Both the position numbers and the translations under genes were made by a program. Positions 1 through 12,500 of a stretch of DNA of 64,000 nucleotides are shown piece by piece (within the stretch, counting starts at the first letter, position 1; each line of letters begins with the position of its first letter). The notes beneath the pieces were generated by a model, which saw only the letters and a program-made list of their open reading frames with translations, did no database searches and was not told the origin of the DNA. Source of the stretch: Lonicera japonica (taxonomy: Eukaryota > Streptophyta > Magnoliopsida > Dipsacales > Caprifoliaceae); NCBI GenBank assembly GCA_021464415.1, contig CM038469.1, forward strand, positions 13,060,501 to 13,124,500, read 5' to 3'.

Positions 1-577
1 TGCTTAAACTGAATCCATAAACAATATTCCTAGAAGGGCAAGAGCAATGAGTCTAAATCGAAGAACATAGGCCTGTCATAGATACGCTAAAAGTACAAAA
101 GGCATGCATTGATAGTGCCGAGGGTATATGCACTATTGGATTTCAACAAGAAGACCAGAACAAATCCCCAAACACTAGCCTCACCATCATCGTTTACACA
201 CATTGAAAGTGCCGAGGGTATATGTACTGAGGTTATCAATAAGAAGACCCCAACAACTCTCTAAAGACTAGCATCTCTATTCATCAATCGCACTGAGGGA
301 GCTCTACCCACACCAGCATGACCCTCTGGTTGTCCTATCACCAAAACCGGAAACTCTACCTCTCAAGGTAGAATCAAGTCAACAAAATCAATCGGTTTAG
401 CAACTGAAGGCCCCGCCTCTCTCAAGAATCAAGCCAGTTCACACCCACTCATGAAAATGCAGAATATCGGTAATCCTCTTAAGATTGAGGGTATGAACAA
501 AAGTAGCAAAGGGGATGGATTTTGATAGGCCTAAGAATCAAGAAGTAGAAAGCAACTTATCAAAACAAAAGCATAAC
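1..577 (+). repeat. 3' noncoding repeat region of older Tat-type element D (left part)
   Basis: No coding capacity seen. A unit of about 93 bp starting near 108 is repeated from 201 (both begin CATTGA.AGTGCCGAGGG and continue to an AAGAAGACC... block). Such tandem blocks are typical of the region between integrase and 3' LTR in Tat/Ogre-type elements. The continuation lies beyond the inserted element A, from 16385. That this belongs to D is inferred from position and from the GTATG duplication at both breakpoints. Confidence 0.5.
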
Positions 578-582
578 GTATG

Positions 583-2102
583 TGTAGACACCCCGATCCG
601 TGACCCCTGCAAGAACTCTAACGACCTTCAAGAAGTACTGTTTTGGGAGTCCGGGACCCACCCTAGCACCCGAAACTACCCCGAAAGGTTTTGTTGGCCA
701 AACAAACCTATTTTTAAGACACAATATCGCACGACAAATGGGTATGTCGCGCGACAATCCCTTCTGACACCAGACCATCCACTCTCTGACACATCAGTCT
801 GTCAGAAACATCACTTCAGTCATTTGTCGCGCGACATTAAGCACATTGTCGCACGACGCTTGCCCTTTTTGGGGAAATTTCGCGCAATAATCTTCCCCGA
901 GCAGTATAAATAGGCCAACACCCCCAAGGGTCAAAAGGGGAGCAACTTGGGATTGAAGAATTATTGGCCTATATCTGATTTTCCAGTATTTCGTCAAGTA
1001 TTCTCGATTATCGTCTTATGTCTGAAGAATTATCGAATATATTCTCGACACTCGAAGTGTCCCATTTCTGGAATCGAATTCTCGGAAATATCTGGAAAAG
1101 GAAAAGATCATCATCGCCAGAGATCTCTTTGCCGTATTATATTTTCTTTCTTATTATTATTCTCGTCGGGAAGGAAAATAAAGTCTCTTCTAGTATTTAA
1201 CATTAGATATATGTGTACTTGTTTTACCTCTGTTGTTTTGTCCACGTTTTATTTGAATAAACTTATTGCCAAGTTACAAATAGTCTACCATTTTCAAAAT
1301 AAAAGACCCTGATAAAACCATTTGCAAAAACCAGAAGAGTAAGTACATTATCATCCGGATAAAATCCTGTTTTCAAAACCCGGATCGGTAAAACTTACTT
1401 AGGAATTAAAAATCTGGTATATCCTATCTATTTCATAGATTGTGATATGTCTGGTAGAACTCCCCTCAAGAGTTCTAATTCCATATTGAATTAGTTTTGA
1501 TACAAGGTCCAAAACTTTTCTAAAAGAAGTCAAAACCCGAGAAAAATCGTCGTTATCTGAGAAATAACACGGTAAAACTCACTCTAAAGTAAGAACAACT
1601 CTTGACACTTGTATTTGCATCTCTCAAAACTAAACATTGGATCTCGGAACACAAAGGTTTTTAGTGCCCTTTCCCGTTTTTCCCATAAATTAGGGTTTTC
1701 ACTCAGAAAGTAGTAGACTGTCAGTAAAAGCATCCAAGTTTTTCAACATAGAATAAACATATAAAAGACCACTAGAGACCGAAAGGGCGGAATGGGTGCT
1801 GAACACCTTCCCAAACCGTAATATAGTTCTCGAACCCTATAGAATCCTGGTTCCGTAGACAAACGTGTAAAGAAAGGCTTATCAGTAGCATTTTCTCTTA
1901 CACAACTATTTTGTCCGTTTTCTCGTAAAACGTACTGGCAACTCTGAATAAACCCCTTTTGCATCTAGAAATAGAACATAGGGACACGTGATATGAACTA
2001 TCAACACCCATAAAAGCAAATGGAACGACGGAATCCGTTCCGATGTTTCAGACGCCCAACGACGGGAACGAGACCCGGGGGTCGCATTTGCAGATTCTCA
2101 CA
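583..2102 (+). repeat. 5' LTR of element A
   Basis: 1,520 bp, begins TGTAGACACCCC and ends GATTCTCACA. It matches 14839-16379 along its whole length. It includes a TATA-like GTATAAATAG (903-912), a cluster of CG-rich palindromes upstream of it, and near the 3' end the GGGTGCC(T)AACACCTTCCC segment shared with the other Tat-type LTRs in this window. The 3' copy has one extra 21-bp palindrome-containing unit. Confidence 0.95.
725..912 (+). promoter_or_regulatory. U3 promoter of 5' LTR: TGTCGCGCGACA palindromes plus TATA
   Basis: Perfect 12-bp palindromes TGTCGCGCGACA lie at 745-756 and 825-836. Diverged copies lie near 725, 847 and 878. A TATA-like TATAAATAG follows at 904-912. The three sites nearest the TATA are spaced 22 and 31 bp. 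The 3' LTR has the same layout with an added site. Repeated palindromes directly upstream of a TATA box look like binding sites for a dimeric regulator; the binding protein is unknown. Confidence 0.65.
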
Positions 2103-2103
2103 G

Positions 2104-2121
2104 TGGTGACTCTGCTGGGGA
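2104..2121 (+). other. Primer binding site of element A
   Basis: TGGTGACTCTGCTGGGGA begins one base after the 5' LTR end and is the expected complement of a tRNA 3' end (TGG complements CCA). Ogre-type elements are described as using a tRNA-Arg primer, and this sequence resembles theirs. The tRNA identity is from family knowledge and unchecked here. Confidence 0.75.
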
Positions 2122-2855
2122 CTTGTAGAAAACTAGACTCTTATATATGGAATTTTGTTTATCTGTTGCATACTTGCTTTTACTGCTTTCCCTACTTATG
2201 TTAATTGATTGAGAAGAAACCTTTTTTTAAAAAATAGAAGTTTTCAAAAATACGTAATGAAGATAATGATATTTGTAAACCCAACCTTTTGAACTTTGCA
2301 CGCACTTTCACAAATCATGCATTGGTTCTACGAGTGTGAATTTACCCCAAACCCTCGGAAGTATTATAAGTGAGTAGGGAGTTGGCTTGCTTAGGCCAAC
2401 ATAAACCGAAAGCATTTACTTCCACTCTCCTTGGCCAAGTAAGCCCCCGAGGTATATCGAGTGACGAGAACACTCACGTACCCGGGAAGTATATCAAAAG
2501 GCTCTTGCACGTACCCGCCCCTGGGGTATATCGCAAGGTCTTGCCAAATAGGAGGGAGCCTGAAGCCTTAACCGTTCGTACACCTATGCTGCATATAAGA
2601 TTGAGTCAGCTAAAACACTTGTCAAACAGCCGTAAGGGATGTACCATCTTATGGCTTACTTTACAACACCTCTTTAAGAACCCGAGTCTTCTCTCGGCAA
2701 TTTTTAGTGGTTTTTTTGGCAAAAATTGAGTCGCATCACAATCTTCCTTCATCTTCGCCACGTGGTTTTGTTTACAGCCGTAAAACAACGACAGTCTGGA
2801 AGGTTGGGCCGGTCGAGATCATACCGGAAGACTAGTAAGACCAAGCACACCCGTA
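2122..2855 (+). other. Untranslated leader of element A
   Basis: Between the primer site and the first gag ATG. It contains reiterated CACGTACCCG.../GGTATATCG motifs (about 2420-2535). A 119-codon open frame at 2370-2729 runs through these repeats and matches no domain I recognise, so I treat it as chance. Ogre elements carry an extra ORF upstream of gag; I see no convincing counterpart here. Confidence 0.5.
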
Positions 2856-4744
2856 ATGGCCGATGGACGCGAGAATCAAGAGACAGATCAGAGCCTAACC
2901 GAGGCGTCTGCAGCTCAGCCAACTTTAGCCGAGATGCATCGTTTGCTAATGACCGTCAGCATGAATCTAGCAAACTTCACGAATAAGCAACAGAGTACCC
3001 GAGTCTAGGTAGAAGAGTTGTCAGCCGAACGAACTGCACCACCAGGGTTTGAACGGCTACCACCGAATCGAGAACAGAATCAAGGGCAGTCATCACAAGT
3101 ACTTCCCACAGTCCAAGGAACCAATCCGCCCCAAACAGGCCCCACCATAGTCAGTCCCGTTCAGACCGATCCCAACAATCAGAATAAATGGGCCCCAAAT
3201 TCAGGCCCCACTTATCAACAACAAGAGCCACCTATCGTCTGGCCCTAACCCCAACAAGGCCTTGATCCCCAATACCAACCATGGCCACAAGTCCCCGCAA
3301 GACCTATTCCACAACCGGCCCCAGTAGCTCCTCCTAATGAGTACCCAGACATCAACCGACTTCAGGCGGTGTATGCAGAATCGGTTATAGCTCGAGAATA
3401 GCCCGACGAGGTGTCAAAAGAGAGTGAAGAAATCAAGAAGCTGAAGGAGAAGATGATGGTCCTGCAGAAGGGAGTATCCCTAATAAAGGGGGCAGACGAG
3501 ATCACAGATATGAATGCCTTCTCCCTTTACCCAGAAGCAAGACTACCCCAGGGATTCAAGCTCCCTTCCATCACCAAATTCATAGGAACCACGCCCCCTA
3601 AAACCCATCTTCAATCCTACATCAGATCCATGCAAGTGTCCGGTTGTGGAGAGCCGGAGTTGGCTCAAGCCTTTCACATGATTCTCACGGGAGCCGCCCT
3701 GAGATGGTTTTTTGATTTGGAAAAACACCACACAAAGACTTGAGGAGATATCGTCAAGGAGTTCATGAATAAGTATGGGTCCAACGAAGATTTGGAAATT
3801 ACCCGCAAACACCTAGAAATGGCCAAGCAAGGCGAGAAAGAAAGCTTCAGTGATTTCGTCACACGCTGGAGAGAAATGGCCTCCCAAATGTTCAAGCGGC
3901 TCGATGAAGAAGAACAGTTAGAGATCATACAGAAGAATTTCACTCCAGCTGTATTGAGTTGTATGGGAAAGCATGTGTTCCCACACTTCAGAGCCCTGTT
4001 GAGCATGGGGTCACAAGTAGAGGAAGAACTGGCCAAGAAGGCAGAGACTGATACCAAGAAAGCCTCATACACGGGGAGAAAGACGGCCACCTCAGTCGTA
4101 AACCAACTAAGCTCATACCCCTACCAACAAAACCCATTTCAGCAGCCACAATAAACACCTCCGATGAGTTGGCCCGCACAAGGAGACTCTTCGAACACCG
4201 AAGTTAAGAAAAGAAGGAACTTCTACACCCTTCCCACTACCCTGGTCAAAAGCCTGAAGCTACTTCAAAAGGCCGGGCTGATCACTCCACTCAACCCACG
4301 TCCCCCACCAAACCCTATTCCCAGCACTTAGAGGATGAATGAGAATTGTGCATACCATCAAGTCGTAGGCCATGACACAGAACATTGTTTGGCTCTCCGC
4401 CATCGTATTCAAGACCTAATCGAGGCTAGTACTATTCCCGCACCCGGCTGGCTTAATGTTATCAACAATCCCCTTCCTAACCATGCTCCACTTGCGGGGA
4501 TTAACGCCTTGACCACTGATGAAAAAGGCTTTGATCCCGTATGACTCATTCGAGATGACCCAGCCTACAAATCACCCACTGTGTTGCCAGAAAAGGGTCA
4601 AGTTACACCAAGCCTCAATCCGATAATCGACCAATGGATGGCTAAGATGAACTTCCTACCTGGATAAGGGTTAGGAAAGGCCAATCAGGGGATCCCACAA
4701 CCACTCACAATTAAAACCAATCCCGAAAAATCTGGGATAGAATG
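2856..4744 (+). pseudogene. gag of element A (in-frame stops)
   Basis: The capsid-type structural protein reads in one frame from ATG 2856 (MADGRENQE...) for about 1.9 kb. A proline/glutamine-rich N-terminal part is followed by a coiled segment (EEIKKLKEKM) and the retrotransposon gag domain (about 3510-4060, with ALRWFFDL and FSDFVTRWREM). A Cys/His-containing stretch (CAYHQVVGHDTEHC, about 4350) and a G-patch-like stretch (FLPG.GLGK, about 4650) follow. Stops interrupt the frame at 3006, 3246, 3399, 3741, 4152, 4329, 4542 and 4665, without frameshifts. Before the 552-bp insertion at 4745 this frame ran directly into the protease part, since the reading resumes consistently at 5297. Confidence 0.85.
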
Positions 4745-5296
4745 TGTAACAACCCGCCTAATTAAGCAGGTGTTAACGGATGCTGTGTCTAATTAACAGC
4801 AGATATACAAAAAGACATAACTAAAAAATTGAACAAAGTAGAGAAATCTAATAAAAATTCAGCATGAAGTATTCGTAAATACTAAGAAATCCATCCTATT
4901 TAATAAATAACATGGAAATATAGAATAGTTCTCAAATCCGTTACAATCCAAATTCGATAAATGCAACTTGTACATTATACAACGCGAAAATATATAATAC
5001 TTCTCAAATCCATTACAATCCAAATTCGATAAATACAACTTGTACGTCCATAGATAGTACAACTACTCAAACTTAATTAAAAGTTACAACTACTACAAAT
5101 TAGGGTAATACAACAACTAATTTTATAGGGGCATTAGAGAAGACTCTAAGATGAACTTGGACCTGCTCGACGACCTCTACCCAAGACACAATGTGTACCT
5201 GAAAGGAAAATGAGGGAATGAGCCACAAATGGCCCAGTAGGACAAATAGCTAACTAAATTAAGGAAAATACACCTATTAAAACATTGGGTGTTACA
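4745..5296. mobile_element. 552-bp TGTAACA...TGTTACA insertion inside gag-pro
   Basis: The insert begins TGTAACAACCC and ends GGGTGTTACA, with flanks GAATG (4740-4744) and GGATG (5297-5301), a 5-bp duplication with one transition. Removing it plus one flank (557 bp) restores a continuous gag-pro frame. It holds a direct repeat of about 65 bp (CAAATCC.TTACAATCCAAA... at about 4933 and 5008) and no coding. A small solo LTR or TRIM is the likeliest identity; the short terminal inverted repeat also allows a MITE. Confidence 0.7.
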
Positions 5297-6205
5297 GGAT
5301 GGACCCAGGATAAGAAGAAACAACCATGGAAGCCCCGAGGCCTTCCCAAGGAGACAATCTGTATGACAAAGACCTTCCCTAAAACCTTCAGTTGGTCGGC
5401 AGAATCAGAATCATCGGAAGCCTCAGAGGGATTAGACCCAGCATCCCTCTGGATACAACAAATTACCCGTTCAAGAAGGGTATATCAGCCACCACCGATG
5501 GACACCGAGAAATCACCTCCTCCTAAGGAAGTAGGAGAAGATCGGGTACTGGAACAGTTGAAGAAAACCAAGGCACACATCACCATTTGGGGCCTCCTGG
5601 TTGCCTCTAAACCTCATAGGACCGCATTCATCAAGCTCTTAGATGAGGCTGTCATATCACCAGACTCTACTCCCGAACAATTGCCAAACATAATAGGATC
5701 GCTTACAGTCCAAATAAGTCTGTCCTTCTCAAATGAAGACTTATCTCCATTGGGAAGGAAACACAGCCTGGCCCTCTATATCACTGTCTGGACTCGAGGA
5801 AAAATCCTGCCACAGGTCCTCATTGACAACGGGTCGACTATAAACATTTTCCCCCTGAAGACCGCAAGATGCCTGGGTATCTTGGATTCAGAGCTTTCTC
5901 CATCAGTCGTAACCGTCAAGGCCTACGACAACACTAGGAGGGCCGTTCTGGGCTCTCTAAAACTCGATCTCATGGTCGGTCCCGAAAACTTCCTGGCCGA
6001 CTTTCAAATCATAGACACTCCCTCCAGTTTTAACCTTCTGTTAGGAAGAGCATGGCTACAGGACATAGGAGCACTCCCCTCCTCCTTACACCAGAAAATC
6101 AAGATACCGTTCGAAGGGAATGTAATCATCATCCAAGGAGATCCTGAAAGGACCTTAGCAGATCTGGAGTTACCTATATTGGGCATCGGGAGTCAAAGCA
6201 TATAG
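5297..6205 (+). pseudogene. Aspartic protease region of element A
   Basis: This is the gag-pro polyprotein downstream of the inserted element, ending at a TAG at 6206. The aspartic protease active site reads VLIDNGSTINIFP (about 5815-5855, D-N-G in place of the usual D-T/S-G). The flap and C-terminal half include FQIIDTPSSFNLLLGRAWL (about 6003-6060). The enzyme matures Gag and Pol in the virus-like particle. The stretch before it is hydrophilic, as in Tat-type elements. Its frame differs from RT even after correcting for the insertion. Confidence 0.85.
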
Positions 6206-6962
6206 TTATGAGGCTTTTCTTGTGAGCCTCAAGTGCAAGCTCTCACCACCCAGAAAATTGAGTACCTTCCCCCTGACAATATCCCCGGTCTCAGCACCAA
6301 GATCACAAATATGCTGAGAATGATGAAATACTTACCTGGAGCCAGTCTGGGAATGGGACAACTAGGATTACTTCAGGCCTTAGAACCAGTGACGAGGCAT
6401 GAAAGAGAAGGTTTGGGGTACCAACGCACCGAAGAGGACAACCAAGAGAAAAAGGGTCGAGGGCATCAATATCCGAGTTTTAGTTCTCTAAATGGATTTT
6501 TCGTCAAGGAATGAGATGATTTCCCCTTTTGCGGCTTTCAGGAGCCTTGGAGAAATAGCGATGGAGATATCCTTCCAGGATGGAAAATCTTCTATGAAGA
6601 GGACCTTTTCCTCAAAGAAAACACTATAAACAGTTTATCTACCAAGTTAACGATCGGGCCAAGAGAAGGAAATGAAGACAAGAAGGATGAAGAGGAAGAA
6701 CTAATCAGAGATCTCTTCGACATCATGGCTCTAGGGGATAATGAGCCAAGAGACGATCCTGTACACTTGATACACGCTGATCTAGATTACCAAAAAAAAG
6801 GGGGAAATAATGAAATCGTAAGGGTGAGAGATATGAGTGAGGGTAAGGCTAGGGAGGAGTCACTCCTAGATTTACTTTTTAAACTTGTACCTATAAGCAC
6901 TATTATCAATGAAGAAGACTATGTTTTGTGTTATCCTGTTAATTTTAATTCTGTAATTGCTT
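6206..6962 (+). other. Protease-RT linker, possible intron as in Ogre
   Basis: The frame continues after the 6206 stop with a second G-patch-like stretch (YLPGASLG...EGLGYQ, about 6330-6420) and an acidic segment (EDKKDEEEEL, about 6670). At about 6990 the protease-side frame closes, and RT is open in another frame from about 6963. Ogre elements remove a short intron here. Donor-like sites (GTAAGG at 6818 and 6843) and T-rich sequence (6880-6960) exist, but I could not find an acceptor that clearly joins the two frames. Confidence 0.4.
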
Positions 6963-8480
6963 ATGTGGAGTTTGGAAAGACTAAACGAACACCCTGAACG
7001 GGATAAGCAGCGTATACAGAGCGAGGAATGAGACACTCTTGTAATTAATCTCGGGACAGAAGAGAAAAGGAAAGAGGTCCGTATTGGGGCAAGTCTAAGT
7101 GAGACAGAAAGAGAAGAATTCACACAAACTCTGAATGAGTACGTGGATATCTTCGCCTGGTCCTATGCAGATATGCCAGGTTTGAACAGCCAGATAGTCA
7201 TGCACGAGATATACACCAAGCCGGAATTTAGGCCCGTCAAGCAGAAGTTGAGAAAACTTACGCCAGAATGGTCCCTGAAAGTAAAAGAAGAAGTGATAAA
7301 ACAACTGAGTGTGGGGTTCTTGTGGGTGATTGAGTACCCTTCATGGTTAGCCAACGTTGTACCCGTCCCAAAAGTAAATAGAAAAGTCCGCATGTGCGTA
7401 GATTACCGAGATCTCAATAAAGCTTGCCCAAAAGATGATTTACCATTGCCCAACATTGATTTGATAGTGGATAATACCGCCAATCATGCTGTGAAGTCAT
7501 TCGTAGATGGTTTCCACAGGTATAATCAAATCAAGATGCACCCGGATCATCAGGAGAAAACAGCATTCATTACGCCATGGGGAACATATTGCTACACCGT
7601 TATGCCATTCGAGCTGAAGAATGCCGGGGCAACATATCAAAGGGAAGCTACAGCTATCTTCCACGACATGATTTACAAATAAGTAGAAGTATATGTGGAC
7701 GACATGATAATCAAGTCGAAGGAAAGAGAAGGCCATGTACTAGCCTTGCGAGCCTTTTTTTACTGCCTCCGCCAGTACCAGATGAGACTCAATCCGCATA
7801 AATGTATATTCGGGGTTACCAAAGGAAAGCTCCTGGGCTATGTCGTCAGTAAAAAAGGAATCGAGGTAGACCCTGCCAAAGTTCGAGCTATCCGAGACAT
7901 GCCCGAGCCTCGTACCGAGAAAGAAGTCCAAGGATTTTTGGGTAATTTGCAATACATTAGCAGGTTCATATCTCAGCTTACTCAGACTTGCGAACCTATA
8001 TTTAAACTCCTGAGGAAGTCTTCACCAGGAGAATGGGACGATCAGTGCCAGGAAGCTTCTGATAGAATAAAAGACTACCTCTCCAAACCCCCAGTGTTAG
8101 CCCCACCATAGAACGGACTGCCACTAATTCTATACCTGACCATCATTGATTCGGCTATAGGAGCCATGCTAGCACAACATCTGACCGATACACGGAAAGA
8201 ACAGGCCATCTACTACATCAGCAAGAAATTGTCCCCATTTGAGATAAACTACACGCCATTGGAGAAATAATGCACCGCTCTTGTCTGGGTAACACATAAA
8301 TTACGGCATTACATGCTGGTTTTTTCAGTCATCCTGGCATCGCGAATTGATCCATTGAAATACCTCTTCAAGAAACCAGCTCTCTCGAACCGTATGGCAA
8401 AATAGTTATTCTTGCTCTCCGAATTCGACATCACCTACATGACCCAGAAGGCAGCCAAAGGCAAGATCATAGCTGATTAC
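6963..8480 (+). pseudogene. Reverse transcriptase and RNase H of element A
   Basis: The frame runs from about 6963 through INLGTEEKRKEV and YVDIFAWSYADMPGL (about 7140). RT motifs follow: VRMCVDYRDLNKACPKDD (about 7388), WGTYCYTVMPFELKNAGATY (about 7580), the catalytic YVDDMIIKSK (about 7690) and KGKLLGYVVSKKGIEVDP (about 7823). The first RNase H follows (LYLTIIDSAIGAML, about 8140; YTPLEK before a stop; LRHYMLVF). Stops at 7029, 7680, 8109, 8268 and 8403 kill the frame without indels. The enzyme would copy element RNA into cDNA; this copy cannot make it. Confidence 0.92.
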
Positions 8481-9533
8481 TTGGCCCATAATCCAATATT
8501 GGGGGACAGGCTAGAAGAAGCCGAATTCCCAGACGAAACTATCATGATTGTTGAGATCAATGAAGACTGGAAATTGTACTTCGACGGGGCCACCAACCGA
8601 AACGGAAACGAGATAGGCATCCTGTTAATCTCTCTAGACTAAACTCACTCCCCGGTATCATATCGTCTAGACTTCTTCTGCACCAACAACATGGCCGAGT
8701 ATGGAGCCTGTATAATTGGATTAGAGATCTCGCTCCAAAGGGGTATAAGGAGATTACAAGTGTACGGAGATTCAGCATTAGTGGTCCACCAAGTTCTAAA
8801 GGAATGGAAGATTAGAGATGAAAAGTTAGTTCCCTACCTTGCCCGACTGGAGGATGTCGCAGGAAGATTTGAGCGTTCGGAGTTTTACTATGTCCACAGG
8901 TCACAAAACAGTTTTGCTGACGCATTAGCAATCCTGGCATCTATGATTGATATCCCGGAGGGGATGGAAGAAATAACTCTTACGATACAAAGAAGATCAG
9001 GACCAGCACACTGCATGGCCCTTGAGGTAGAGAATAAAAAGAATCGGGACTCAACCACTTGGTTTTACGACATCTGGAACCTGTTGAAAAATCATCAGTA
9101 TCCCGAGCAAACAGACAAGAGAACACGGGTCGCACTTAGAAGATTATCATCAGGGTTCATACTTTGTGTCGAAAGGCTATATAGGAGGAATTACGACGGA
9201 GCCCATCTCCAATGTCTCACTGAAGAAGAATCTGTCAAAATGATGGATCAGATACATGGAGGCGATTGTGGACCTCATATGAGCGGCCATACACTTGCCC
9301 GTAAAATCATAAGGCAAGGATATTACTGGTCGACCCTGCAGAACGACTGCTTTAACCACGTACGCCGTTGTCACAAGTGCCAAATCTACGCTAAGTCTCA
9401 GAAACTTCCTCCAAAAGAGTTGTACAATATGACCGCTCCCTGGCCTTTCGCAACCTGGGAAATCGACGTCATTGGAAAGATTTTGTCCAAAGCCAGCAAC
9501 GGCCACGAATTCATAGATATGATGGGATATTGA
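8481..9533 (+). pseudogene. Second (archaeal-type) RNase H and truncated integrase of element A
   Basis: The second RNase H is the Tat-lineage hallmark. It shows WKLYFDGATN (about 8571), NNMAEYGACI (about 8690), VYGDSALVV (about 8762) and NSFADALAILAS (about 8908), giving the D-E-D-D set, with one stop at 8640. The integrase N-terminal HHCC finger follows (HGGDCGPHMSGH...CHKC, about 9256-9385), then PWPFATWEIDVIGK with the first core Asp. The frame ends at 9531-9533 only about 20 codons later. The rest of the DD35E core and C-terminal domain are not found downstream; antisense gene sequence begins instead. Confidence 0.9.
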
Positions 9534-12500
9534 GGGAAGAAAAAGCACATACCTCATCATCAGGGCGACCACCCAAGTAATCGAACGTATCCTCAGGAAG
9601 AGGATACTCGGGCACCGTATATCGACGTAGACTGGCACCAACATAAGATATGTCCCGAGGAAGTGGCGACAAATCTACCGGATGAACAGACGAATTCGCC
9701 GATACCACCACAGAAGTGGACCCACCCTCATCGCGAATCGGGAACAGGGGAGGCCTGGAAGAAGAACTCTTGAAACCTGGAGATCGGGCCGGAGGGCCCA
9801 TAGCAGCCGACGGAAGTGGAGTCAGCGTAGCATAAGTGCGGACGCCCAGAGGATCCACGACGGCCGTCGCTTGCAGAGGGGGGACCCCACTAGAAGGAGT
9901 GGCAGCAGCAGGAGGGGTCCGCCCAAACTGCTCATAGTTGACCCCGAAGTCCGCAGGATCCCAGGATCGCTCCGAAAAATCTGTTGCCCCTCCCTCAGCA
10001 GCCTAAGCAGCCTAAAAAATAGCCCCCAAAGATGCTGACAGACCGGTAGGGAACTCGAAACCCTCAGCACGCTGCTCCTCTATAGGTGTCGTCTGAGGAG
10101 GCTGCTGTAGAACAGCCGCGACTCCACCTCCCTCACCGCCCTCGGGTCTATCATCACCACCCTCGGGCCTATCATCGCCTCCTTTAGCACCAGCAGGGAC
10201 GTCCCCCTCTCCCTCAGGGTCATCGTCATCAGAATCCAAAATGTTGTCCCTCTGATCAGGGACAGGCGGCAGCTGACCGGGAACCGTCCGGGACAAATGA
10301 GTCTGTCCTCCTATGTAGTTGGGATCGCCTCCCAACGCCCGGTACCTCTCATAGAAAACCCGTCCCTGAGTCCCCTTTGGCTCCCTCATCAAGTAACGGG
10401 CGGCGAAGACAGCATAATCTCCCTCCTCGGTGAACGTCTAAAAACCGAGCCCGTCAACTAATGCCTCCACCGTCATCGGGTCGATCTCGCCCGTCTGTCT
10501 CATCAGGACCGATGGAAATAAAGGAACTCGGGGCCACTGGGCCGGTGTGTGCTGACGGATAACTCTCTCGCCCAGATAGAAATGGAGGCCATACTCGTCC
10601 CTAATCAGCCGCCTGGTCCTCGAGGCGGTCAGAGCGCAACCATATCCAAAATGAAGACCTATATCACCCTAGGGGGGCACTCAATCTAAAACAAAAGAAC
10701 AAAATTTTATTTCAGTTATTCATATTCCATTTACTATTTATTAAAGAAAAGAATACTAAGACATTTACCTGCTCCTCCAACAAGTCGTGGACTACAGCAG
10801 CTCCGGTCTCCCGAGTCCGGTATACATAGGGAGCCCTATAGTTCCCCGCAATGAATCGGCGGAGAAGGGAAAAATGATCCTCGTTCTCAACAAGGAGATC
10901 CACCTGGGCGCAACCCAGACGGGTATACGCCACGAACCAACTCTGAAGAGGAAAAATAGAGAACATCAGCAACAATCAACAGGTAATATATAAAGGACTG
11001 AAGCAAAGATAAAGGGACAAAAGTATATACCTCCCACAGCAAAGAAAATCCCTTGAGATTCAGGGCCAAATGATGGGAAACCTGGTCCATAGCATCATAA
11101 AGGACGGTAAGAATAAAGCCACCCCAGTCGCAGTCGAACATAATACTAAAATGCCAGAGATGGGTCGTGTCCCCCCCCACGGGCCTCGAATAGATCATGG
11201 AGCGTCAGTAAGAGAAGGACGTGGGCATACTGACGCGCCTCTTGGCGGGTCATCGGCGCTCCTGAAGTAATCAATCTAGCTCTCTCTGTCGCCAGACGAG
11301 TGACCAATACAGCCCGAGGAATCGTATCACCGGAACTCCGTTGCTCCGAAAACCATCCTAGTGCACCGATAATGCCCTCTACTGTCAAACACAAGGGGAC
11401 GTCAATCTGAATAGGGACCCCCTGAAAGAATCCCGGTCATAGCAAATAGGTCCAGGGGAATCATCGTCATCTCGCCCCAACTCTGGTGGAAGGTATGAGT
11501 AGTATCCCACCAATGGGAGGCCAGCGCCGACACCAAAACCGCCGCCCTAGATACCCGCTCCGGGAGGGCGTCAAAGAGAGAACCAAAAGGAGTCGCAAAA
11601 AGCAACTCTTGGACAGGGGACGGTGCCTGTCGCCACTCTAAAGAAATAGTGTTGGGAGAACCCGAACCTCGGCCGACCCATTGCAGACAAAGCGGGAATA
11701 TAAAATATGAGAAACCTGAGGGTACTTTGGTGTAATTATGAGAGTTATGGGGTTATAGGGGTAAGATATGTAATTTTCCAAACCTTAGGGTACTTTGGTG
11801 TAATTATGAGAGTTATGGGGTTATAGGGGTAAAATATGTAATTTTCCAAACCTGAGGGTACTTTGGCGTAATTATGAGAGTTATGGGGCTATAAGCATAA
11901 AATATGTAATTTTACAAAACTAAGGGTACTTTGGTGTAATTATGAGAGTTATAGGGTTATAGGGGTAAAATTATGTAATTTTCCAAACCTGAGGGTACTA
12001 TGGTGTAATTATGAGAGTTATGGGGTTATAAGGGTAAAATATGTAATTTTCTAAAACTGATGATACTTTGGTGTAATTATGAGAGTTATAGGGTTATAGG
12101 GGTAAAATTATGTAATTTTCCAAACTTGAGGGTACTTTGGTGTAATTATGAGAGTTATGGGGTTATAGGGGTAAAATATGTAATTTTCCAAAACTGAGGG
12201 TACTTTGGTGTAATTATGAGAGTTATGGGGTTATAGGGGTAAATTATGTAAGTTTCTAAACCTGAGGGTACTTTGGTGTAATTATGAGAGTTATGGGGTT
12301 ATACGGGTAAAATTATGTAATTTTCCAAAACCTGAGGGTACTTTGGTGTAATTATGAGAGTTATGGGGTTATAGGGGTAAATTATGTAATTTTCCAAACC
12401 TGGGGGTACTTTGTTGTAATTATGAGAGTTATGGGGTTATAGGGGTAAAATATATAATTTTCCAAACCTGAGGGTACTTTGGTGTAATTATGAGAGTTTT

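Noticed and set aside
2370..2729. 119-codon upstream ORF (Ogre ORF1?)
   Set aside because: It runs through short DNA repeats, has no recognisable domain and is not followed by a plausible translation context.
9682..10038. Plus-strand arginine-rich ORF
   Set aside because: It is antisense to exon 4 of the PMD gene and is explained by its GC-rich codons.
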